Assembly (NCBI GenBank): GCA_004555335.1
Contig: SFII01000001.1
Span: 1 to 64,000, forward strand
DNA: 64,000 nucleotides
Direction of reading: 5' to 3'
Source of the DNA: Coriobacteriaceae bacterium
Lineage (GTDB): Bacteria > Actinomycetota > Coriobacteriia > Coriobacteriales > Eggerthellaceae
The first letter of the stretch is position 1; each line of letters begins with the position of its first letter. The position numbers and the translations under genes were made by a program. The notes beneath the pieces were generated by a model, which was given only the letters and a program-made list of their open reading frames with translations, made no database searches and had not been told where the DNA came from. Below, in pieces: positions 1 through 6,990 of this stretch.

Positions 1-2
1 GC

Positions 3-116
3 TTCGACGAAGAAGGGCAGCCCGAAAGCTTCGAGTTCGTCGAAGACGAGGCAGTGGCGGAAGATGCCTGGCAGGCATTCCGCGAGGCTGCCAAGGACTT
101 GTACGATTTCGAATAG
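3..116 (+). CDS. C-terminal end of a small acidic protein, DUF1292-like (partial)
   Basis: Only the last 37 codons are inside the window; the frame is open from base 3 to a TAG at 114-116. The visible peptide is strongly acidic with alternating Glu/Asp and aromatic residues and ends in YDFE. This resembles the C-terminus of DUF1292 (YrzB-type) proteins, small acidic proteins of unknown function. The assignment rests on composition and pattern only, because the conserved N-terminal half is missing. The gene runs convergently into ecfA2 with about 20 bp between the stop codons and no clear terminator between them. Confidence 0.45.
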   Translation, partial: FDEEGQPESFEFVEDEAVAEDAWQAFREAAKDLYDFE

Positions 117-138
117 GGCCCGTCGCGCGGTCGATCGA

Positions 139-990
139 CTAGCGGATCAGTTCCGCGATGGCGTCGGCCAGATCGTCGATTTCGAAAAGACCATCCAGAG
201 AAGGCAGGGGCATCCCTGCCTTCTCCATTTTCCGGGCGAAATCCAGGGTTCGGGGCAATGCGAGCCCGATCGACTCGATGCGCTCCGTGTCGGCGAATAC
301 CTCTGCGGGGCTTCCCTCGGCGAAGATGCGCCCCCGATGGAGCACGACCATGCGCTGGCAAAGGCGGGCGATATCCTGCATCGAATGGGAGACCATGACC
401 ACGCCCAACCCATCGCGGGTATGGAGCTGCGATACCAGATCCATGACTTCGCCATGGGCGACGGGGTCGAGACCTGCCGCCGGCTCGTCGAGCACCAGGA
501 TAGAGGGACGCATCGCAAGGATCCCGGCGAGGGCGACCTTGCGTTGCTGGCCGCCGGAAAGCTGGAAGGGGTTGGCGTCACCCACTTGTTCCGGATCCAG
601 CCCGACGCGTTCGAGCGCCTCCATGGCGCGGTTTCGGGCCTCTTCGTGCCCGGCTCCCAGATTCTTCGGCCCGAAGGCGACGTCTTCCAGGACGCTTGCC
701 CCGAACAGTTGGCGTTCGGGGTATTGGAAGGCCATCCCAACGCGTGCGTCGGGGGTTTCAGCCCGGCGATTCCAGGTAAGCGGTTTCCCGTCGAAGAGAA
801 CGGATCCTGTTGCGGGTGCGGCAAGACCGCAGAGCACCTGCGAGAGCGTGCTCTTCCCGCTGCCCGTGGGCCCCGCGATGCCGAGGAACTCGCCTTTCCG
901 TACCGTCAGGCTCACATCGCGCAATGCCCATTCGCCCGTGCGTTCGGGATCGGCCGAATAGCTGAAGGATATGTTTTCTAGCGAGAGCAT
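139..990 (-). CDS. ecfA2: Energy-coupling factor transporter ATPase EcfA2
   Basis: One of the two ATPases that power ECF-type vitamin and metal importers, acting on the cytoplasmic side with EcfT and interchangeable S components. The 283-residue protein has a Walker A at residues 40-48 (GPTGSGKST), the ECF-typical Q-loop FQYPERQLF, the signature LSGGQQRK and the Walker B ILVLDEP. The ATG at 988-990 is preceded by a strong GGAGG ribosome-binding site. Its first 13 bases overlap the end of ecfA1, so the pair is translationally coupled. No ecfT follows: the next gene downstream is convergent, so the transmembrane partner must be encoded elsewhere. Confidence 0.92.
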   Translation of the reverse strand: MLSLENISFSYSADPERTGEWALRDVSLTVRKGEFLGIAGPTGSGKSTLSQVLCGLAAPATGSVLFDGKPLTWNRRAETPDARVGMAFQYPERQLFGASVLEDVAFGPKNLGAGHEEARNRAMEALERVGLDPEQVGDANPFQLSGGQQRKVALAGILAMRPSILVLDEPAAGLDPVAHGEVMDLVSQLHTRDGLGVVMVSHSMQDIARLCQRMVVLHRGRIFAEGSPAEVFADTERIESIGLALPRTLDFARKMEKAGMPLPSLDGLFEIDDLADAIAELIR

Positions 991-1808
991 CGTCCCTCCT
1001 TCAAAGCGGACAGCTGCCCGATCAGGCGATTGGCATCCGAGCAGGCGCCGACTGGAACGCCCCTGCTCCTGAGGGCGCAGGAGAGCTTCACGGAAAAGGG
1101 GGCTTCCAGCTTGAGCTTCCGTAGACGCTCCTCGTCGCAGAGCACCTCATCGGGGCTTCCCTGGGCGGCGATGCGGCCGCGATCCAGGATGATGACGCGT
1201 TCGGCGCAGGATGCCTCATCCATGGAATGGGTGACCATGACGATGGTCATCCCCCAGGAGTGGAGCTTTTTGCAGACTTCCATCAGCTCGATGCGCCCCT
1301 TGGGGTCGAGCATGGCGCTCGCTTCGTCAAGGATGAGGATCTGCGGATGCATGGCAAGCGCCCCTGCGATAGCGAGGCGCTGTTTCTGGCCACCGGAAAG
1401 CGCGGCGGTGTCCCGCTGCTCGAATCCGGCGAGCCCGACGCTTTCCAGCGCCCAGGTGACGCGGCTGCGTATCTCCTGCGGGTCGAGTCCCAGGTTCTCG
1501 GGTCCGAAGGCGACCTCGTTCTCCACCGGGCTTGCGACCAGCTGGTCTTCGGGGTTCTGGAAGACCATTCCCACCTTCGAGCGGATGGAATAGAGCGCCT
1601 TCGGGTCGCGCGTGTCCATCCCGTAGACGCGCACCGTCCCCTCATCGGGGAAGAGCAGCGCGTTCATATGCTTTGCCAGGGTGCTCTTCCCGCTCCCGTT
1701 TCCGCCGAGCAGGCAGGCGAATTCCCCGTCTTCGATAGTCAGGCTCACGTCATCGAGCGCCTTGGTGCCCGACGGGTAGCTAAAGCTCGCGTGTTCGAAG
1801 CTGATCAT
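978..1808 (-). CDS. ecfA1: Energy-coupling factor transporter ATPase EcfA1
   Basis: Partner ATPase of EcfA2 in an ECF importer. The 276-residue protein has a Walker A at residues 35-43 (GGNGSGKST), the EcfA1-type Q-loop FQNPEDQLVA, the signature LSGGQKQR and the Walker B ILILDEA. The start ATG at 1806-1808 follows a GAGAGG ribosome-binding site. It is the first gene of a two-gene minus-strand operon and is divergent from the AGCS symporter gene; the 242-bp gap at 1809-2050 should hold both promoters. No substrate-binding S component is nearby, so the substrate cannot be inferred. Confidence 0.92.
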   Translation of the reverse strand: MISFEHASFSYPSGTKALDDVSLTIEDGEFACLLGGNGSGKSTLAKHMNALLFPDEGTVRVYGMDTRDPKALYSIRSKVGMVFQNPEDQLVASPVENEVAFGPENLGLDPQEIRSRVTWALESVGLAGFEQRDTAALSGGQKQRLAIAGALAMHPQILILDEASAMLDPKGRIELMEVCKKLHSWGMTIVMVTHSMDEASCAERVIILDRGRIAAQGSPDEVLCDEERLRKLKLEAPFSVKLSCALRSRGVPVGACSDANRLIGQLSALKEGRCSR

Positions 1809-1949
1809 GGATTCCTCTCGGGTGCCGTTGCCCGTTCCCTTCCATTCGATCGGGGCAAAGCGGAATCGGTTTTCGGGGCGCCGCCTCTCTTCGGTATATG
1901 GAAAAGCTTATGCCTTAGCGAAACACCGTATAGGCGCCCTGCCGAAACG

Positions 1950-1979
1950 TTTACGTAATGGCAATTGGCCTAGTATAGC
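1950..1979 (+). promoter_or_regulatory. Candidate promoter for the AGCS symporter gene
   Basis: TTTACG at 1950-1955 and TATAGC at 1974-1979 are separated by 18 bases, about 70 bases before the start codon. The match to a sigma-A promoter is moderate. This is the only convincing element I see in the 242-bp gap between the divergent genes. Confidence 0.3.
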
Positions 1980-2050
1980 GTGATTTTCCACCGCAAACGG
2001 CTTATCGAAGCAGCGCAGTTTTCGATCCTTTTGGAAGGGAAGGGGAGGTA

Positions 2051-3595
2051 ATGGAAACGATAACCGCGATCCACGGCGTGATCTCCGCAGTCGATGGCTG
2101 GCTTTGGGGACTCCCGCTCATCATCGTGCTGGTCGGCACCCATCTGTATATGACCGTGCGCACCGGTTTCATCCAGCGCAAGCTCTTGACGGGCATCAAG
2201 CTTTCGTTGGCGAAGGATTCGCAGGCGGAAGGCAACGTGAGCCAGTTCGGCGCGCTCACCACGGCGCTTTCGGCGACCATCGGAACCGGCAACATCGTGG
2301 GTGTGGCGACGGCTGTGGTCTCCGGCGGCGTCGGCGCAATCTTCTGGATGTGGATCATCGGCGTCTTCGGCATCGCCACCAAGTACGCCGAAACCTTCAT
2401 CTCCGTCAAGTACCGCGTGCGCGACCATGCGGGAGACATGCTGGGCGGCGCCATGTACGCCCTCGAGCGCGGCTTCCCCGGCAAGAAGTGGGCCAAGGTG
2501 GTCGCCATCCTGTTCGCCCTGTTCGCGACGCTCGCATCCTTCGGCATCGGCGGCATCGCCCAGTCCAATTCCGTGGTGGGCATCGCGCAGCATTACTTCG
2601 ATCCCGACGGAACGAACATGGTGATGTCGGTCATCTTCGGCATCGTGCTGGTGGTCGCGGTCGCGCTCGTCATCTTCGGCGGCATCCGCGGCATCGCCAA
2701 CGTCTGCGAGAAGCTCGTGCCCTTCATGGCGCTGTTCTACGTGCTCGGCTGCGCCGTGATCCTGGTCATGAACGCCTCCCACGTGTTCGAGGCCATCAAG
2801 TGGATCGTGGTCTGCGCCTTCACCCCCAAGGCCATGGTCGGCGGCGGCGCCGGCTTCGCGGTTGCGAGCGCGTTGCGCTTCGGTGCGGCACGCGGCCTGT
2901 TCTCGAACGAGTCCGGCATGGGTTCGGCACCCCTTGCGGCAGCGAATGCCACCACCCGCAATCCTGCGCGCCAGGCCCTGGTCTCCATGACCGGCACGCT
3001 GTGGGATACCGTCGTCATCTGCGCCATCACGGGCATCACCCTGGTCAGCTCCATCCTGGCCAATCCCGACCTCTCCGCGATGTACCAGGCGACCAACGCG
3101 CTTGCCGTGGGCGATTCGGCGACCATGGCGGCCATGGCAGGCAGCCTGGGATCCGAAAGCGTGCTCCTTACCGGCTTCACCAAGGGCTTGGAGCTCACCA
3201 CCGGCGTGTTCGACCAGATCCCCATCCTGGGACCGATCATCCTGGTCGTGGGCATGATCAGCTTCAGCTACACCACCTTGCTGGGTTGGAGCTGGTACGG
3301 CAACCGCGTGGTCGCCTACCTGTTCGGCAAGAAGGGCATCCGCCCCTACCAGATCCTGTTCTTATGCTTCGTGTTCTTCGGCGCCCTGGGTGCCGTGGGC
3401 GTGGGCATCGGACCCGAGATCACCTCGCTTGCCTGGGACTTCTCCGACGTCATGAACGGCCTCATGGTGGTGCCCAACGTCATCGCCATCTGGGCGCTCA
3501 CCCGGGTGATCGTGAGGGACACCAGGCATTATGTTTGGGATGACAACCTGGACGAAGTAGATGACGAGCCCATCCCCACGCTTTCCGACAAGTAG
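2051..3595 (+). CDS. Sodium:alanine/glycine symporter, AGCS (AlsT) family
   Basis: Secondary transporter importing a small neutral amino acid (alanine or glycine in characterised members) with Na+. The 514-residue protein is the usual family length and has about 10-11 hydrophobic helices. It carries the family hallmarks: the N-terminal GTGNIVGVATA segment, the GGPG-like turn replaced here by GGVGAIFWMWIIG, and NESGMGSAPLAAA in the middle. The ATG follows AAGGGAAGGGGAGG. It is monocistronic, bounded by a divergent promoter region upstream and a strong terminator downstream. Substrate choice among alanine, glycine and glutamine cannot be read from the sequence. Confidence 0.92.
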   Translation: METITAIHGVISAVDGWLWGLPLIIVLVGTHLYMTVRTGFIQRKLLTGIKLSLAKDSQAEGNVSQFGALTTALSATIGTGNIVGVATAVVSGGVGAIFWMWIIGVFGIATKYAETFISVKYRVRDHAGDMLGGAMYALERGFPGKKWAKVVAILFALFATLASFGIGGIAQSNSVVGIAQHYFDPDGTNMVMSVIFGIVLVVAVALVIFGGIRGIANVCEKLVPFMALFYVLGCAVILVMNASHVFEAIKWIVVCAFTPKAMVGGGAGFAVASALRFGAARGLFSNESGMGSAPLAAANATTRNPARQALVSMTGTLWDTVVICAITGITLVSSILANPDLSAMYQATNALAVGDSATMAAMAGSLGSESVLLTGFTKGLELTTGVFDQIPILGPIILVVGMISFSYTTLLGWSWYGNRVVAYLFGKKGIRPYQILFLCFVFFGALGAVGVGIGPEITSLAWDFSDVMNGLMVVPNVIAIWALTRVIVRDTRHYVWDDNLDEVDDEPIPTLSDK

Positions 3596-3628
3596 GCTTG
3601 TGCGGCATCGGATAACCAAGCGGACTGG

Positions 3629-3656
3629 CAACCCGGGCATCTGCCCGGGTTGTTTT
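3629..3656 (+). terminator. Intrinsic terminator after the AGCS symporter
   Basis: A 10-bp GC-rich stem (CAACCCGGGC with GCCCGGGTTG) with a 4-base loop is followed directly by TTTT. Confidence 0.85.
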
Positions 3657-3727
3657 CCGCCGGGGGTCGCATTCTTCCGCCGAAGGGAGGTGCTGTCTCG
3701 GTCCCATTCACGTAATCATCAAATGTC

Positions 3728-3756
3728 TTGCAGGCCCGGACAGGTGAGAGTAAACT
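3728..3756 (+). promoter_or_regulatory. Candidate sigma-A promoter of rpsB-tsf
   Basis: TTGCAG at 3728-3733 and TAAACT at 3751-3756 are separated by exactly 17 bases. This predicts a transcript starting near 3763 and a 5' leader of about 100 nt before rpsB. Confidence 0.5.
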
Positions 3757-3778
3757 GTTCGGGCTTCTAATTTCACAT

Positions 3779-3842
3779 GCATGTCGGACTCGATTCTGCC
3801 AGTGGCCCGCACGCGGGTTGCAGGTCGGGGGCGATGGCATGC
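3779..3842 (+). promoter_or_regulatory. Structured 5' leader of rpsB, possible S2 autoregulatory element
   Basis: The leader can fold into a closing helix (GCATG at 3779-3783 with CATGC at 3838-3842, extended by TCG/CGA). An inner hairpin pairs CTGC (3796-3799) with GCAG (3820-3823) and CCCG (3806-3809) with CGGG (3814-3817). The base of the structure lies just before the rpsB ribosome-binding site. Autoregulation by S2 is known in other bacteria; that this fold does the same is inference. Confidence 0.3.
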
Positions 3843-3867
3843 AGAGGACTAACGAATGGAGAAAACA

Positions 3868-4626
3868 ATGGAAAAGATCAGCCTTAAGACGCTGCTCGAC
3901 GCTGGCGCTCATTTCGGCCACCAGACCCGTCGCTGGAACCCCAAGATGAAGCAGTACATCTTCGGCAACCGCGGCGACATCTACATCATCGACCTGAAGA
4001 AGACCCTGGTCGGCATGGACGACGCTTACACCTTCGTCTCCAACCTGGCTGCCAAGGGCGGCACCGTGCTGTTCGTCGGCACCAAGAAGCAGGCTCAGGA
4101 AACCATCGCCGAAGCTGCCAACAGCTGCGGCATGCCCTACGTCAACGCACGTTGGCTGGGCGGTATGCTGACCAACTTCGCCACCATCCGCGAGCGCGTC
4201 CAGCGCATGGAGCAGCTGGAGGCTTGGGAAGCCGACGGCACCATGGAACTGCGTCCCAAGAAGGAACGCATCCTGCTCCGCAAGGAACTGCTGAAGCTGC
4301 AGACCAACCTCAACGGCATCCGCAACATGAAGCGCGTTCCCGACGCCATCTTCGTCATCGACACCAACCGCGAAGACATCGCTATCCGCGAGGCTCATCG
4401 CCTGAACATCCCCGTCGTGGGTACCCTGGACACCAACTGCGATCCCGACGAAGTCGATTACGGCATCCCCGCAAACGACGACGCGATCCGCTCCGTCAAG
4501 CTGATGGCGAACTTCATCGCCGCAGCAGTCATCGCAGGCATCGGCGCTCCCGTTTCCGTCGAGGAAATGGCTGGCGAGGAAGCTGCCGCAGAAGAAGCTC
4601 CCGCACAGGAAGCAGCTGCTGAATAA
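3868..4626 (+). CDS. rpsB: 30S ribosomal protein S2
   Basis: Structural protein of the small ribosomal subunit, needed for S1 and mRNA docking. The protein (252 residues from this start) has the universal N-terminal pattern [19 protein letters not shown] and the conserved core FVGTKKQAQ. It ends in an Ala/Glu-rich acidic tail typical of actinobacterial S2. Two in-frame ATGs compete, 3856 and 3868. I prefer 3868 because GGAG lies 6 bases upstream and the N-terminus then aligns with the family; 3856 has AGAGGA. It is followed by tsf, the usual partner. Confidence 0.96.
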   Translation: MEKISLKTLLDAGAHFGHQTRRWNPKMKQYIFGNRGDIYIIDLKKTLVGMDDAYTFVSNLAAKGGTVLFVGTKKQAQETIAEAANSCGMPYVNARWLGGMLTNFATIRERVQRMEQLEAWEADGTMELRPKKERILLRKELLKLQTNLNGIRNMKRVPDAIFVIDTNREDIAIREAHRLNIPVVGTLDTNCDPDEVDYGIPANDDAIRSVKLMANFIAAAVIAGIGAPVSVEEMAGEEAAAEEAPAQEAAAE

Positions 4627-4639
4627 GCACGAACACCAT

Positions 4640-4669
4640 GCGGCGTCCCTTCTATGAGACGCCGCTTTT
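4640..4669 (+). terminator. Hairpin with T-tract between rpsB and tsf
   Basis: An 8-bp stem (GCGGCGTC with GACGCCGC) with a 10-base loop is followed by TTTT, inside the rpsB-tsf intergenic gap. It is likely a partial terminator that lowers tsf relative to rpsB transcript. Confidence 0.65.
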
Positions 4670-4697
4670 CCGAAGAAGACCAGAAAGGAACGAAACC

Positions 4698-5564
4698 ATG
4701 GCTCAGATCACTGCCGCAATGGTTAAGGAACTCCGCGAAATGACCGGCGCTGGTATGCTGGAATGCAAGAAGGCTCTGGTTGAGGCCGACGGCGACATGG
4801 ATGCTGCCGTTGACGTACTGCGTACCCGTGGCCTGGCCCAGGCTGCGAAGAAGGCCGGCCGTGCCACCAACGAGGGTCGCGTCTGCGCGATCGTCGACGG
4901 CAACGCAGGTGCTGTCTGCCAGGTAAACTGCGAAACCGACTTCGTTGCCCTGACCGACAAGTTCCAGGACTATGCAAACAGCTTCACCGCTGCCGTTCTG
5001 GCCAACAAGCCCGAAAACGTCGAGGCACTGCTCGAGAGCGAAGTCGACGGCGTCAAGGTTCAGGATGCCCTGACCGAGGCTATCCACATCATCGGCGAGA
5101 ACATGCAGATCTCCAACTTCGCACGCGTCGAGATCGAAGGCACCGGCGCCCTGGTTCCCTATCTGCACATGAACGGCAAGATCGGCGTTCTGGTTGCATT
5201 CAACTTCGATAACGCCGCTACCGCTGAAGATGCCCGCTTCCAGGCCATGGGCAAGGACGTTGCAATGCAGATCGCAGCAACCTCTCCCGTTTCCCTGGAC
5301 GAGAACAGCGTTCCCGAGGAAATCCGCGAGCACGAGTTCAGCATCTACAAGGCCCAGGCTGCCGAATCCGGCAAGCCCGAGGCTATCCAGGAAAAGATCG
5401 CTACCGGTCGTATGGCGAAGTTCTACAAGGAAAGCTGCCTGGTAAACCAGGACTTCGTGAAGAACCCCGACATCACCGTTGCCGATCACATCGCTGCCGC
5501 TGCCAAGGAAATCGGCGACAACATCAAGGTCGTTTCCTTCGCACGCATCGCTCTGGGCGAATAA
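4698..5564 (+). CDS. tsf: Translation elongation factor Ts
   Basis: Guanine-nucleotide exchange factor that recycles EF-Tu in the cytoplasm. The 288-residue protein begins with the UBA-like domain (VKELREMTGAGMLECKKAL) and then the CETDFVALTDKF segment that contacts EF-Tu. Two dimerisation-type subdomains follow. The ATG at 4698 is preceded by AGAAAGGA; the frame is open further upstream but that extension would cross the intergenic terminator hairpin. It sits downstream of rpsB in the standard order and ends before a strong terminator. Confidence 0.97.
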   Translation: MAQITAAMVKELREMTGAGMLECKKALVEADGDMDAAVDVLRTRGLAQAAKKAGRATNEGRVCAIVDGNAGAVCQVNCETDFVALTDKFQDYANSFTAAVLANKPENVEALLESEVDGVKVQDALTEAIHIIGENMQISNFARVEIEGTGALVPYLHMNGKIGVLVAFNFDNAATAEDARFQAMGKDVAMQIAATSPVSLDENSVPEEIREHEFSIYKAQAAESGKPEAIQEKIATGRMAKFYKESCLVNQDFVKNPDITVADHIAAAAKEIGDNIKVVSFARIALGE

Positions 5565-5584
5565 TCTGAAGAATTCCCAGCCGC

Positions 5585-5634
5585 AAACCCGCCCTTCTGC
5601 TTTCTCTATGTGAGTCAGGGGGGCGGGTTTTTTT
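5585..5634 (+). terminator. Intrinsic terminator after tsf
   Basis: A 10-bp stem pairs AAACCCGCCC (5585-5594) with GGGCGGGTTT (5621-5630) across a 26-base loop and runs into seven T. Confidence 0.8.
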
Positions 5635-5697
5635 CTACCCCATTCCCGTGGGATACTTTCATGACGCTGAAGAGTACGTACTGCTAAGAAGGTTGAA

Positions 5698-6981
5698 ATG
5701 CCCGAAGAGATTATCGTCGCCCACGAAAGCGAGAACCTCACCGGTACAGTCAGGGTGTCGGGTGCGAAGAACTCCGCGCTCAAACTGGTTGCGGCATCGC
5801 TTCTCGGTCAGGGAAAGACCGTTATCCATAATGTTCCGTTGATTTCCGACGTTTCCATCATGGCGGAGGTGCTGCGCTGCCTCGGCTCGCAGGTCGAGCG
5901 ACAGGGGCATACGCTTACCATCGACACTTCGACCGTCGACAGCTGCAAGACGCCGTACAACCTGGTTTCCAAGATGCGGGCGAGCATTTCCGTGCTCGGG
6001 CCTTTGGTGGGCAGGTTCGGTCGTGCCGAGGTCGCCATGCCCGGCGGTTGCCAGATCGGTGCCCGCAAGATCGACATGCACTTGGTCGGCATGCAACAGC
6101 TGGGCGTTCATTTCGAAAACGACCACGGCTTTTTGGTTGCGAGCACTCCCAATGGGCTCCATGGCGGCACTATCATGCTCGAATTCCCTTCCGTAGGTGC
6201 CACCGAGAACACCATGATGGCAGCCGTCGTCGCCGAAGGCGTGACCATCATCGATAATGCTGCACGCGAACCCGAAATCGAAGACCTTGCCAATATGCTC
6301 AACGCCATGGGTGCGCGCATCACGGGTGCGGGCACCGCGTGCATCCGCATCGAGGGCGTACCGCTTTCCAGCATGCATCCCTGCGAGCATTACACGGTAG
6401 GCGACCGCATCGAGGCGGGAACCTTCCTGGTGGGCGGGGCGCTCATGGGCGGCCCCCTTACGGTTGAAGGCGTCAACCCCGACCATCTGCGTATGGCGAT
6501 CATGAAGCTGCGTGCGATGGGATGCGAAGTCGAAACATCCGATAAGAGCGTTACCGTGCGCCGCAGTGCCCCCTTGCAAGCGGTCGACATCCAGACCCTG
6601 CCGCATCCCGGTTTCCCCACCGACTTGCAGGCCCAGTTCATGCTGCTCACCACGCTGGCCCAGGGCAATTCCATCATCACCGAAAACGTCTTCGAGAACC
6701 GCTTCATGGTCGCTGCGGAGATGTCGCGTATGGGTGCCGATGTGACCATCGAGGATCATCATGCCCTGGTGCGCGGGGTTTCCCGCCTACAGGGTGCCGA
6801 TATCGAGGCAACCGACCTGCGCGCCGGTGCCGCGCTGGTATTGGGCGGCTTGATCGCCGAGGGCACCACCAGGGTGCATAACATCAAGCATATCGACCGC
6901 GGTTACGAGGACTATGTCGGGAAACTTGCAAGCCTGGGGGCGAAGGTGGAGCGCGTCGTCGTGGAAGATTGCGAGCTCTAG
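5698..6981 (+). CDS. murA: UDP-N-acetylglucosamine 1-carboxyvinyltransferase MurA
   Basis: Catalyses the first committed step of peptidoglycan synthesis, transferring enolpyruvate from PEP to UDP-GlcNAc. The 427-residue protein has the N-terminal GAKNSALK motif (catalytic Lys in the PEP site) and [12 protein letters not shown], whose Cys118 is the fosfomycin target. It also has the C-terminal [13 protein letters not shown] segment with the conserved Arg. The start follows AGAAGG. The gene is followed after 9 bases by the LCP-like wall protein, suggesting a small cell-wall operon. Confidence 0.97.
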   Translation: MPEEIIVAHESENLTGTVRVSGAKNSALKLVAASLLGQGKTVIHNVPLISDVSIMAEVLRCLGSQVERQGHTLTIDTSTVDSCKTPYNLVSKMRASISVLGPLVGRFGRAEVAMPGGCQIGARKIDMHLVGMQQLGVHFENDHGFLVASTPNGLHGGTIMLEFPSVGATENTMMAAVVAEGVTIIDNAAREPEIEDLANMLNAMGARITGAGTACIRIEGVPLSSMHPCEHYTVGDRIEAGTFLVGGALMGGPLTVEGVNPDHLRMAIMKLRAMGCEVETSDKSVTVRRSAPLQAVDIQTLPHPGFPTDLQAQFMLLTTLAQGNSIITENVFENRFMVAAEMSRMGADVTIEDHHALVRGVSRLQGADIEATDLRAGAALVLGGLIAEGTTRVHNIKHIDRGYEDYVGKLASLGAKVERVVVEDCEL

Positions 6982-6990
6982 GGTTTTTCG

